64,000 nt of DNA from Boswellia sacra (GCA_013180625.2 SNVD02013250.1:124001-188000); one strand, 5' to 3'; positions 24,375-35,724 are shown, counted from the first letter of the stretch. Numbers and translations are program-made. Notes: a model not told the origin generated them from the sequence alone.

Positions 24375-25083
24375 CTCTCTAAAGAGTATGAGACTCATGT
24401 TTCTTGTGACTCGGTCTTTGATCAATTATTGAGTTTGGTTCGTAAAGAGGCTGTTGACTAGGTGTTCAAGGTGAAGGCATGCTTTGGCTTCACTGACTTG
24501 ACTATTGTGCTTGCTATCAACTACTTTGATAGGTTTGTTTCATGCTTTGAGTTTCAAAGGGACAAGCCGTGGATGGGTCAGCTTATTGTTTTTGCTCGCA
24601 TTTCCTTGGTGCCAAAGTGGACAAGACAAAAATGCTGCTCCTTTTGGACCTACAGGTATGAATTTTATAAAGTTGCTATCTTTATGTTTGTCAAAATGCC
24701 ATCATTTTCTTGTATTGCTGAACTTTATACTGATTTCTTAATATGGGTTTCTTGTGTTGTGTTGTTTAGAATCGTTTTGGCTTCTCATTATGGGGTTTTC
24801 TGCTACGTTTGTTTGTGTGCTTCTTGCTATTTTCTCAGTCGTAAATGAGGGTCCTTTTTTGTGTGTTGGATAATTTTGTTTAGGTGAAGGAATTGAAATA
24901 TGTTTTTGAGGCAAGTACTATATTGAAAATGGAGCTTCTAATGTTGTCTACTCTTTAATGGAAGATGAATCTAGTGACACCAATTTCTTTCTTTTATCAC
25001 ATCGTGAGAAGGTTGGGTTGAAGACTCACTTCCATTGGGAGTTTCTATATAGGTGTGAGTGTTTGCTTCTCTCTGTCATTATT
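24375..25083 (+). pseudogene. D3-type cyclin fragment (two exons, introns kept)
   Basis: Exon 1 part (24375-24655) encodes LSKEYETHVSCDSVFDQLL, then FGFTDLTIVLAINYFDRFVS and FEFQRDKPWMGQL, the cyclin-box helices of plant CYCD3. After a one-base frameshift it reads AKVDKTKMLLLLDLQ, where CYCD3 has AAKVEETQVPLLLDLQV. A GTATG donor follows. Exon 2 (24884-25083) encodes VKELKYVFEASTILKMELLM, a stop in place of Q before WKMN, then VTPISFFYHIVRRLGL and WEFLYRCECLLLSVI. Lesions are TAG at 24459 (Trp codon), the frameshift near 24610 and TAA at 24956 (Gln codon). Retained introns show capture from genomic DNA. Confidence 0.9.
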
Positions 25084-25850
25084 GGTAAGAAATCTATCTC
25101 TCTGTTTTTTTTAAACCTTTTATTTGGATTTTAATATTGTATATGAAAGGTTCTTTGTTGTCTCTGTTTTGATCTGTTTCCAGTTTATAAAAATTGCATT
25201 CAATTTTGATTTTTTTTTTGGTCTTGATTTTTCAGCTTAGATTTGACTTCTTTCGTATCATTTTCTATTATATGTAATGTGTTGATCTCTTACACTTGGA
25301 TTTATTTTGAAGAGTTACTAATCGATTTTATGTTTGTCAATATTTTACAGCTCGAAGGAGAGACCTACCCTTGGGTGAGTTTTATTTATTACATATGCTT
25401 ATATTACATTGATGGAATTTATGTCAAATCTAGTAACTCATTGAATACTATTGTTAGCTTTTGTGCAATTTTTTTTTTGTTTGCAATTTGTTTTTGAATA
25501 TTATTCTGTAAATAGCTCACTAAATATAATTTGCTTTTATGATTCAAGGTACAATTGAAGTTGCATTCAAAGCTAATCCTATGTCATGAGGTAGGCAGGA
25601 CATTTGTCAAGTAAAGGTAAGGGTGACTCCAAATTTTATTATTTTTATTGTTATCATTATTTATATTAAAGTTTTATTTAAAATTTTTGTTGCATGTATA
25701 AAGTTTTAACATGTAAGTTATGGAACAAGCCTTTAATTTTCAAATGATTCATGACTGGAAAAACTATGATGGACTTGAGGTTATGGACATTGAAATATTC
25801 TTTTGTCATTTTACTTTTTCAGACCTTACTTTTGAAAACATTTAATGCAG

Positions 25851-26000
25851 CCATACTTACACGAATCTAAACATTTGCATGCACTAAGAAGAGCTAGAAG
25901 ATGTAGGGGTCAGTTTTTCAATTCAAAGTACTCTAATAACAAACAGACAGAGGTGGCATCAACTGACAAATCACCATCTAAGATCAATCTCAACCTTTGA
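25851..26000 (+). pseudogene. NF-YA (CCAAT-binding HAP2-type) DNA-binding exon
   Basis: After the acceptor ATGCAG the exon encodes [20 protein letters not shown], then QFFNSKYSNNKQTEV and a stop after 49 codons. NF-YA proteins have [23 protein letters not shown] at this place, the CCAAT-contacting part of the conserved domain, and start a new exon here. The frame is undamaged to a natural-looking TGA. The upstream NF-YB/C-interacting part (YVNAKQY...) was not found. A candidate exon at about 25549-25616 ahead of it is not recognisable. Only the last exon of the donor gene appears to be captured. Confidence 0.88.
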
Positions 26001-26726
26001 TAAATGTGGTATGTACATTGCTAGTGAGAAAGCTTTATTTTTTATTTCTATTTGTTGGTTTTCTTTTCTTATGAAAGTACTAAGTATACTACTTATATAT
26101 TCCAATTTTCTGCAAAATTAGGTTTAATATTTTGCTTTGCTTTATTTTTTTAACCAATCAAAATCACGCAGAGCAGAATATACTAGACATTAAACTTCTT
26201 GTACACCTTCTCACATGGGGCAAGATCTGGACGAAATTATTTTGTAAAGTTGAGAGTGGATTTGATTTCGTTGCAGAATGGGACAACTGTGGAAGTGAAG
26301 ACGATTGCTACCACTTTGAATGAAGTTAATGTGCCTTAGGAGGACTTTGTGGGTTAGTATTCTTCAGTTCTATTATTGGATTCTTATAGATTGAATTGAA
26401 TTAATTTCTTTGTTATGAGTCACTCTTGAATTGGATCTAAAATAGTGATTTTTGATGTGGGTATTGATTTGTTACCATGTTAAAAGGAAAAAGAAGATTT
26501 TTTTTTTCTAGATGCAAATAGTATAAGTTCTTATTGCGGAAGGAGCTGACATTGTAGAGAATTTATGATGTTAGGGTGTAAGTGTTTGTTATCCAGCTTT
26601 GTTGGTTTGGATACTTTTTTGCTTGATGGTTGGAGTTGACATTGTAGACGTGGCCTTTCACCAAGTTTAGATTATACATGATATACGGTATTATACTTAT
26701 GATTTTGGGATCTGTTTATGTTGTAG

Positions 26727-27970
26727 GTTCAGTTGCAGCATAAGATAAAACAAGAGGCAAAGCAATTTCGACAATGGAAGGCTTTTAGAGAAAAGGAATT
26801 GCTTCAGGTGATTAATTAACAACACTTCTATTTTTCTATTTTTAAATACTTTCAGTTGCACAAGGAATTGTAATTGTAGCTCAAAATTACGAAGTCCATT
26901 TATTTTAGACAGATTTGTGCTGCTTGTGCTTTGGAAAATTTATTATGTGCTTAACGACACATTTTGAGGGATTGTTAATCAATGCTTAATTACATGTTCT
27001 AGCAAACAGGTCCAGATTTTTCTGAACTCTTTAAAGGAGATGCTAAACCTAACCATAATTTTTAAGTAAAGTTAGTCTTTTCTTCTCCTTTCTTTATGTG
27101 CAAAAATAACTTTGTGTCTATAGAAAATTTTTTACTTGAAAATATGTATTTGTTTAAATTGAAAATGATAGAAATTTAACTATTCAATCCTGAGTTTATA
27201 TATATAGTGGATGAGATACATTTCTCTTTAATATGTTCCATGCTGCATTTCATATCTTATCCAACTATGCTTTTTAAGGGTTCCTGAAATTCTTATTCCT
27301 TAAACAACTGTCAATTTATTACATTTCCTTAGCTTTGTTTTTTCAATATTTCCAGAATTGCTTCCATGCTTTTTTGCCCTTCCAATGCCTCTTAATAATA
27401 CTTGAACCATATTGATATAGCTATTACATGCATAATTTTTTTATACTTCTAATTGCTGTGATGTTTGAAATTTCATTGATCAATAGAGCATGCCTACTTT
27501 TATATTGTATTTTTCATTTGCAAATATTCTTCAAGACCATTGCTTTTATTTTGATATCTGCTAAGCAGCTCAAGAAGGAAGGAGAAATGAATATGAATGA
27601 CATAAACTTAAGGCCATGAGTCAACGGCAGAAAATGGTGAGAGTTACGTCTTGCAATAGTTTTGTTATGAGAAGAAGAAGAAGAAAAATAAAAAAAAATA
27701 AAAATAAAAACCTCAGTTCCACACAATGAAATTAGAGATCTAACTTTTAGCATGGAAATTCTCAAAGGTGACACCACTAAGGCAGAGTAGAGGAAGCCTT
27801 TTCTACCAAAAAAACTTAATCACACCTAAGTTTTTACTTTGCATGGCATGCCAATTCAATGTAACTTCTTCTCGTCCAATAGATGCAGCTACAAAAATTT
27901 GTATTGCTCCCAATCATTCATTCTTGTCTTGCAGTTTCTTCAAAGGAAGACTGAGGAGGCGGCAATGGGA
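26727..27970 (+). pseudogene. Kinesin-4 (FRA1/KIF4-type) coiled-coil fragment, three exons
   Basis: Exon a (26727-26817) encodes VQLQHKIKQEAKQFRQWKAF then REKELLQ. Exon b (27569-27636) encodes LKKEG, a one-base shift, then RNEYE, a stop, HKLKAMSQRQKM. Exon c (from 27935) encodes FLQRKTEEAAM. In plant FRA1-type kinesins these blocks are consecutive in the stalk (KQEAEQFRQWKASREKELLQ, LKKEGRRNEYERHKLQ, NQRQKMVLQRKTEEAAM). All three keep GT/AG borders. The motor domain is absent, so only a coiled-coil piece is present. It belongs to outer element B, downstream of the TPI exons on the same strand. Confidence 0.85.
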
Positions 27971-28781
27971 GGAGTTTTGTGGGATATTTGCTGAAAATGG
28001 GAGGAGTTCTACTGGGGATTTTACTGAGAATACGAAAGGAGTTATGTTGGTTTAGCTAGTTCAATATAAAATATTTGCTCTTGGTTGCTAAAATTTGTCA
28101 TGTGAACTTTAAATCTAATTTGGTTAGCTATCGTTTGTTTTTGGTTTTGGATTTCAATTAGAATCATAGTTTGTTGTTGATGATTACTAATGGTTTAGCT
28201 TATATATTGGTAATGATATACTTGATCCATAGAACTTGTTCTATATATTGTTATGTGGATGTCGTTAGTATAAAGTGTTGTTGGACTCAATTGGATGTGC
28301 ACTTTAATTTTTAGTTCATATTAAATTTGTAAATGAAATTTAGATACAAGAATGCATAAATTAAATAAAAAAATCATAGTTCTACATAACTAAATTTAAA
28401 TATTATGACAAAAAATATTAATAATAAATTCTGTCACAAACAACATAATTTACACATAAAAAATTAACCACTAATTTTTGCGCAAAAATTTTCTGCCAAA
28501 ATTAAATTTGAATCTAGAAAATAAATCAATTTTCCCACCAAAATATTCAAATTTAAAAAAAAATTGATTTCCCGTCAAAAAAACTGAATAAATTAATTCA
28601 AAAATTAATTTCCTAGTGTGATAGACTTATGACATGCAAAAACTATCACGAAGCTAATGACGTATTTTTTCTCTATCATGAATGAGTGACAGTGACATAG
28701 ATGACTGATAGATTTTTTATCATCCACCCCCGTTTATGACTGTTTATTCCCATCATCTATTCTCATTTTTCTTGTAGATCT

Positions 28782-30011
28782 TCCTCTTTTTTATCCATTT
28801 TCTTTGTTTTTTCATTTGTATAATCATAAAGCTTTTGGTCATTTTTTTACAAAATCCAATTTCTAAAAATTACTTTCATTAGTACAAAAATTAAAAAGAA
28901 AAATAAAAGGATTTGTCTATTTAAAAAAAATCCGTGCATAACAAGAACCATGGAGGCTTACAAAGTCATATCTTAGTGGATATTTAGAGGAATCTCGTCA
29001 TAGCTAGTTTTACCACAACATGGAATCCCTTTATGCTAGGGATAAAAATGAGTAAGTGCTTTAGCACATCCCAACCCGTGATGCTAGGGTTGGGTTGATA
29101 GTGGTTTGACACATTCCAATCCATTATGACAAGTGCTTTGGCACGTTCTAACCCATTATGATAGTGATGTGTGTTGTCAAATTCCATATTGATAATATTT
29201 TGTAAATTGTCAAGAGACCGAGGTCTTAAGGCTAACATGGGATCCGCTGAATGACCTACTTGGTTTAGTTAAGTATCTCATGCATTTCTTTACTAGAGAT
29301 GTATTTTTTGATTAGAAGCTGTGCGCTTTTCAAAATGATAGGAAGAACCGACTTAAAATATAAATATATACAAATTATGCATTTTCTTTTTATTCAACAA
29401 GTATGTGACCTCAGGAATTATATTCAAAAGTTGCTTTAGCAATTTTTAAGCTGGCTCCAAGTTAAATTATTTTTAGAATTAATCTAAAACACCAATTAAT
29501 CTTATTCAAACAACTAATTTACCAAAAAGTAATATGTTACGAAAGTATCGTTGGTAATTGATGTATTTATTTTATTTGTTTTATTGTTTATCATTTTTTC
29601 ATTAAAGTTTTATAAGATTTTTTTTTTAAAAATAAACATATTACCACTTAAACAAATTATTAAAATTACTTTTTTATCCTTCATGTATTAAATTTAAAAT
29701 TAGTTAACGGCAGGATTATTAATAATATTATATAAAATGTCAAAGTTATGTTTATATTAGGCTTTAGTTTAGTATTATTTATAATATTTCCGTTATAAAC
29801 TAATATGATACTATTCATTTATTGATATATTATCACCTATTATCAAATGAGTGATTTTGTATACTCTCTTTTTAATCATCGAATAATATATTAATTTGTA
29901 TATAAAAGTTTGTAAACAAAGTTTGTAAGTCTAGGATTATTATTTTACATATTCTTCCCTAGATTGTATTTTAGTCATTTATAAGCGATTAATTTTTGTG
30001 ATAGTATTAAA
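28782..30011. other. Intergenic spacer between CACTA B and C
   Basis: No gene. About 29050-29180 carries two diverged copies of a 60-90 bp unit with AAGTGCTTTRGCAC and CCATTATGA motifs. About 29690-29790 matches the terminal repeat of the possible MITE at 21056-21846. Confidence 0.4.
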
Positions 30012-30558
30012 GACCACTACTAGAAAAATCTTCATACTTGTGTGTTTATCCCCCTCAAGTATGTAATAATTGTGGGTTTCTTAGCTCACAAGTTTGGCAC
30101 TGACAAATATTCTATAGTTGTGAGTTGGTCAAACCCACAAATATAGGACTGCAACATATTTGTCATATAAAACCCTAAGTATTTGTGCTTTAGAATTTGG
30201 ATTCTGAAGATATATTTGAGACATATATGTAATACTTGTGGGTTTGTATCCACCAAGTATGGTTTTAGGAAAAATAAAAAAAAATTATATATATTTTATA
30301 TTTTTGTAAACAAGATCTTTTTAATAATACTATAATAGATCATATATTATCAAAATATATTATTTAATAATAAAACATATTTTAATTATGAAAAGAAGTA
30401 TGCTTAAAAAAATGTACAGCAACATTGAATATGAAAAATCGTAGTAACTTATAATAACATTTTCTAAAAGTAATAAGACAATCAAAAGTATATGTTGTCA
30501 CCACTACTCCTCTTGCTTCAGTGTATCCCAGAGGCTCCTTTCTTTGAATGCTAAGTAC

Positions 30559-30759
30559 CTGGACACTACTTTGGCACAAAGCAAGGACAACAGAGTATGC
30601 AACCTGGGTGAGCTTTCCTCTACGGAGCACTTCGGTTGTTTCTTTGGGGATGCTATTTAGCACAACTTTAGCAGCAAAGCTAATTCCATCTACCACCTTT
30701 ATTCTAAGTTGAGGATGCCTGTTGACATAGAGCCCACCATAGCAATTCAACTCCTCCCC
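30559..30759 (-). pseudogene. CER1-like aldehyde decarbonylase C-terminal exon
   Basis: The minus strand reads TTTTTAG, then 67 open codons, then GTAC. The protein starts GEELNCYGGLYVNRHPQLRI, then KVVDGISFAAKVVLNSIP, EVLRRGKLTQVAYSVVLALC and ends QSSVQV. Plant CER1/CER3-type wax alkane-forming proteins have GEELN.YGGLYV.RHPKL, VVDGSSLA.AVVLNSIPKGT and RGKL.KVAYA..ALCQ.G.QV at the start of their C-terminal domain. The exon is undamaged with intact splice borders. The catalytic His-rich membrane domain is absent, so it has no enzymatic role. Confidence 0.87.
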
Positions 30760-32079
30760 CTAAAAATTGATTACTATTGGTTCAATGTAAATTCATCATC
30801 TAATAAAACAAATAACTGGCATGGACTTGAACCCATTACCAGCATCAATTAAGCATAAAGAAAGAAGTTTGACAGATAGTTAAGTTTTGCAGGTGTAAAT
30901 TAATTAACTATATACTCACTTGACTCAATAGCCCTAGACTTATAATAATGCACCTTTTTTCTTTGCTTGTAGTATGGCTTCTTTAGTCAAGTTATTGACT
31001 GATTGATTTTGCCGATGTTGCAAGTAGTACTGTAACAAGAAAATTCTGTTATCAATGAAAATATATAATTGAATAATTTTAACATTAAGTGAAGGATAAT
31101 TTTGCTTATCTCCATAAGGTTAACAGTTGAATCCAACATATGTATTTCTTTCATTTATGAAATTTCTTAATTATAGTAGGGTTAGTAAGAGGTCATTTTA
31201 CTGTGAATTAAAATATCTTTTGCTTGATTTAGAGGCACAAATTCATAAAGATCACCAAAACAAACTAGTTTCCATAGACAAGTCAAGATTATGCACAATC
31301 AATTCACAAAAATATCAATAAAACTGATTCATTTAATTCCATTTAGTACTCTAGTCATGCCATCTATAATATCCACAAGGATGTATTGGACTTATCTAGC
31401 AACTCCAATTGGAGTGTCAAACTTAAAAGCATTAGGATAGTAGTTCTAGGATAAATAAAAGACTACACAATAGACTATTAAGTCATAAATATTGCAAGTA
31501 ATTCATTGGATGCAAAATGTTGGAACTTAAAAATTCAATCAAATTGTAATAATAACCAACACAGACAGTAGATCTATATAACAATTCCGGATAAATTAAG
31601 CAAATATAGAAAAAAAAATTCCATAACCTACAATCTGAAGCTTCCTGGTTTTTCCATCTTGCTCCATAGTGCAGATTTTCTGAACAAGAGAACATGAGAG
31701 CAAGGAGCAAGTGAGACCACATGTTAAATTAAAATGAACAGATCAAGTCCGTAACACAGAAACTGATTACTTATAAAGTCAACTCCAATGGCTCTCCAGA
31801 TACGAATCGTCCTGGTTTACAAAACATAATGCTCAACATTACTAGTACATTGAATACCACATAGCCATAACAATTCATCTAGATAATTACATTTCTGCAT
31901 GCAGTAAAGAACCATAACTTCCAACAAATAACATAATTCAAAACAAAGCAACATAAGAACTTACTGCAAACCTCAAAAGTAGACATGAGTTTAAACTGAG
32001 CATTGCACTGCAATTAGAATTAAAACAATCAACACCGCAATACTCATTAAGTGAAGCACGCAAAAATCAAATAAAACGA

Positions 32080-32118
32080 GAGAGGGAGAGAGGGAGAGAG
32101 AGAGAGAGAGAGAGAGGG
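32080..32118. repeat. (GA)n microsatellite
   Basis: GAGAGAGGGAGAGAGGG followed by about 10 pure GA units, inside CACTA C. Confidence 0.9.
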
Positions 32119-33757
32119 AACATACTAGGTGCTGTTAGTGCCTTTAGGAAACTTAAGAATCAAGTTACAATAATAAATTATCTGTGTAGTGAGACCAAAC
32201 CCTTTATTTGCCTAAATTCCAAGCACAAAATTCAAACACAAAGTTACATAGAAAAATAAAATGCACTAGACTATCAACTACGCAATAAATTTTACAAACT
32301 CAAGCCAATTAAATGTAAAACTTTAAGTGATTACAAAGAAAGTTTCAAAAGACAAAAGTTATATATTATAAGAATTTGGCAGAATTTCTATAAGTAATCT
32401 TTATATATGTAAAACTAGCTGCTGACTTGCTAGAGATACAGTTCTAGAAATATGGTAAATTGCTAATAGATTTGTAGCACTCTTTGTTTCAGTAGCATAG
32501 AATCTTTTATTATCTTCAAAAAAAGAAAACTCAATACCCATTGCAGATCAGATCTTCAGATAAAATGTGTTTATCAAAATAAAATGGGAAAAAAGCCCAA
32601 GTAAGAGGAACTGACAGACAAGAAAGAAACACTCTCATTAGAACATGACATGAGTAACTTAAACTAATCAAAGGTGTTACTAAGGTTTCATTTTAAATAA
32701 ACTTCCAAGTTCATTGACGTACAAACCTGAATAAATATTAATAAATTAGCACTCTCATCACTGAAGATCCACAAAATTTGTTGTTATTCCATTCAAATTT
32801 CATGTCAACTAGAGCTTATCTATCCCCTACCATTTCTATTGCACCAACATGTTCACCCACTTTTGGACCCAGGAACCAAATTAAAGATGACAAATTTGTG
32901 TGGCTATGAGCAGAAATATTATAACCAAATAACTCCATTACATGAAAAGTCAAAACAGAGAAGCTGGGCGCCTAACTATTAAACATAATTAACCTAAAGG
33001 TCAGTCAACTGATTTTTACAAGAATGATACAATAACATTAACTCAAAAGGCTTTTCTTTACAAGAATGATGAAAAAAATATAAAACTCATACGTGACATT
33101 TATATTATCTAGCTAACGAGTATATGTTATTTAGAAGATGAGATATGAGGATAAAGCAAGCTCAGAGTCAATTGAGAAACTAAGACCAAAACCCACTAGG
33201 AATAAAGAAGAAGAGACTAACAAGAAGTGCCAAGAATGCATACCAAATGTCGTATTCACCCCTGCAAAGAGCAAAATCAAACTTAAATAACGTCACCACA
33301 ATTTGAATTTTAGTAGAAGCCTGAAAGGAAAAAAGAGTATGAATAAAGTAACAACTATATAAATTTTAAAAAAAATCATAATTAACAGCTCACTTAATCT
33401 AGGTGATTATCCTTGCTTGTGCTTGAAGAGAACATAATAGAACAAGAAAGAATTTCTGAACAGCATGGCCTTTTGCAAGCGCCAAAAACCCGAACAATAA
33501 ATTCATCTTCATCAGATCCTACAAGTAATGAGTCAACTATTATAAACTAGCTAAAAACCATGAAACAGAGCATAAAGTTATTCGAATTGGGTCCTGTCTG
33601 TTTTCCATTCCTTTAACCAAGTAAACATAATACTGACAGTAATTGACAAGAGCTATAACTAAAACTCTTAATTAATAAGGAAAAAAGAAAATCCTCAATA
33701 ACATTAATTGTCCAGCATTGACATTAATAGTATTAAGGGCAAATAAATAAATAAAAC

Positions 33758-33846
33758 TCATCACCATCCTGGCAAGACAAGGAGCATGCAGTGTAAACTC
33801 CATCATTGTCTTCTGGGATGCAAGTGATGCATGAGAAAATAGCCTC
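33758..33846 (-). pseudogene. UBR7-type UBR-box exon fragment
   Basis: The minus strand encodes NREAIFSCITCIPEDNDGVY then TACSLSCQDGDE. This matches the zinc-binding UBR box of UBR7-type proteins (KRQAIFSCLTC...AGVCTACSLSCHDGHE) with its Cys spacing, except that the zinc-ligand His and one Cys position are changed. UBR7 is an N-degron/ubiquitin-ligase family protein with a UBR box and PHD finger; only this 30-residue piece is seen. A second open stretch near 33470-33530 is not recognised. Confidence 0.7.
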
Positions 33847-34679
33847 TCTATTCGTAATTAAATATGACGAAAAATACATATCAATAAAATTATGAGCAGA
33901 CACATTCACCGTTTCTAGTTAATGTGATTATTTGCAGAGAGACACACATGGGCTGACCCTTCTCATTAGCTCTGTCACTCATGATATAATGATAGCTTAG
34001 CCTGCTCATAATATGTATCATTTAACATGTGACAATCAATTGGTGGCTTGCAATCCCCTACATATACACATCATTCCTACATTTCCCTTAAAAAAAATCA
34101 AATCAAATAGTTTAAGATTAAATAATCCACGACTAAATAAAGGTTAATAAGGAAGAAAAAAAAACCCATGTTTAAATTGTTAGGCAAAGCATTTTAGGCA
34201 AAATTGTCATTATTAGCAAGGAGGCAAGGAGTGAATTGGCATTTGGCAGATTTGCGCTTTCTCATTTATAAAACTAGGTTGTGCCTATCAGTTCATAACT
34301 ACTAACTCTTGCCCGTTTAACTCCAAAACAACTAAACAAGTTCATTTTTTCCTCTCTATTGCTATTCATGACCATTCAATATCTCTCTTGAAAACAATTC
34401 CCATTTGGTCCTTGACATTTAAGTTTAAATGAGTGTTGAGTTACAATTCTCATTTGTAAGAAGAAATCAGAACACAAAAACCATACACAAAGAAAAAAAT
34501 TGTTTGTTTGGTTTTTTAAGAAAGGGAAGAGATGATAGATCGATTAAACTAATTGATTTCAATAGATTGATTTCTAGGGTTTCAGAAGAATTTATAGGTT
34601 TTCATATAAATTAAATGAAGGAAAAAAATAGAAGAGAAGAAAGTAACGAGTAAGTTACCGATTCACGGGTTAGAGACAG

Positions 34680-35030
34680 ATTTCACCTCTGCACGTCAGT
34701 GATTTCTCTTCTGCGTGCAATCGTGAATGCTGCTGAGTGAGCTACAACCATGAATCAGCGAGGTAATAAAATGAATGATAGGTAATGAATAAGTCGATTG
34801 ATGACCCACCGGCTGTAAACGTGAATCAGGGGAAGTGAAAATAGTGAACAATTAAGTGAGTGAAAATAGTGAATGAGGGAAAATGAACATTGATGGAGGA
34901 GGTATAGTGAAAGAGAAGAGGGACATGGATTGAATGAGGAGGAAAATGAAATCGAAAGCTTTAATTTTATTAATGCTAATTTCTTTGAGCGGCTAGGGAT
35001 TAAAAAGGCGAGGGAAAGTGAAACTTGGAG
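34680..35030 (-). promoter_or_regulatory. Leader/promoter-like module of CACTA C
   Basis: On the minus strand this gives TTTAATCCCTAGCCGCTCAA (near 35005, shared with element B), a pyrimidine-rich leader, then GCAGAGGTGAAATCTGTCTC (near 34690, shared with the nested CACTA at about 24200). It sits between the terminal region and the captured exons, as expected of a 5' leader. Function is inferred. Confidence 0.45.
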
Positions 35031-35220
35031 GAGGGAAAGAAAGAAAGAGGAATTTTCAGCGTTTTTACATATTTGTCGTTCAATTTTTCAATAGGACAAA
35101 TATGTTTAATGGCCATCTCACAAATATTGTGAAAATCAGGGTTTAACTTATCATTGCATACCATAGTTGTCAGTATTACAAAAAACTCCCAAAAGTAATA
35201 AAAAAATTCTAGTAGTGGAC

Positions 35221-35681
35221 GCATATGGATTTTCTTCTCCATGAACAAGACACTGTTTTAGCGTGTTTTGAATTTTTCTTCATCCATAGATACAACCTTA
35301 TCTTTTTTTCATCCATAACCTCAAATATTGACTTCAAAGATGAAACTTTTTTTTTTGCTTAATTTCTAAATCAGAGTTGTCTTTTTGAAAAGTCAAAATT
35401 GATCAGGATGGCCATTATTCTTATATTAATTCTACTTAAGATATTTTTCTTTTTTAGCAATAGGACTTACGTCATGCAAGTATAATTTGATGGATTGCTG
35501 CTGTAAGAGCTTGGAAAGACAACCTTTCAAAAGTTTGATTACAAATTTATAAGAAAAATGACTTCCATCTTAGTAACGTGAAGTTTTGCAAAATGTGTGC
35601 CTACAGTTGCCGGTTCTTGATGTAAAATAACATTGTGCAGTGCGGACTGCGAAATCGTCTTTGCTAATTTCTAAATTTTGG

Positions 35682-35724
<43 letters not shown>

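Larger units (their letters stand above)
23146..26205 (+). mobile_element. CACTA element nested in the TPI intron of element B
   Basis: The left end CACTACAAGAAGTTTTTGC starts at 23146. The right end AAACTTCTTGTACAC (about 26192-26205) is its inverted partner over about 12 bp, with decayed last bases. It splits a captured TPI intron whose donor and acceptor remain outside it. It carries cyclin D3 and NF-YA exons on the plus strand. Its leader (about 24150-24220, GCAGAGGTGAAATCTGTCTC) matches CACTA C in reverse, so the two are relatives. The target duplication is not clear. Confidence 0.65.
23080..26351 (+). pseudogene. Cytosolic triosephosphate isomerase fragment (first two exons)
   Basis: Exon 1 (23080-23118) encodes MARKFFVGSTWKC, matching the TPI start MARKFFVGGNWKCN, and ends at a GT donor. 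Exon 2 (26277-26351) follows TTGCAG and encodes NGTTVEVKTIATTLNEVNVP, one stop, then EDFV, matching the next TPI exon. The exon border falls after the Cys of WKC as in plant TPI genes. The GGN-to-GST change removes the Asn before the catalytic Lys, and the later catalytic His and Glu exons are absent. The 3-kb gap between the exons is a nested CACTA in the intron. No enzyme can be made. Confidence 0.85.
22431..28778 (+). mobile_element. CACTA element B (outer), carrying TPI and kinesin-4 pieces
   Basis: The left end CACTACAAGAAAAATGAGAA (22431) and the right end (28754-28778) form a near-perfect terminal inverted repeat of about 25 bp. The last bases are TAGA instead of TAGTG, with TCT on both sides as a likely 3-bp target duplication (22428-22430 and 28779-28781). 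Subterminal zones repeat short GATAGA/ATGATAG and TATCA motifs. There is no transposase, so it is non-autonomous. A second CACTA is nested at 23146-26205. All captured exons are on the plus strand, downstream of a leader-like block. Confidence 0.85.
30015..35217 (-). mobile_element. CACTA element C, carrying CER1-like and UBR7-like pieces
   Basis: The left end CACTACTAGAAAAATC at 30015 and the right end ...AATTCTAGTAGTG at 35217 are inverted, flanked by a perfect 3-bp target duplication GAC (30012-30014 and 35218-35220). The length is 5,203 bp. Left subterminal DNA repeats TACTTGTGGGTTT-like motifs (about 30024, 30067, 30113 and 30234). There is no transposase. Captured exons are on the minus strand, downstream of a leader block at the right end. 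It shares leader sequence with elements B and nested B. Confidence 0.92.

Noticed and set aside
24462..24848. 128-codon open frame with hydrophobic stretches, apparently a membrane protein
   Set aside because: It begins in the cyclin D3 frame and then, after the frameshift near 24610, runs out of frame and through the intron. The hydrophobic part is an artefact.
26005..26016. CTAGTG at about 26010 as the right end of the nested CACTA
   Set aside because: The preceding bases do not mirror the left terminus, whereas AAACTTCTTGTA at 26192-26203 does.
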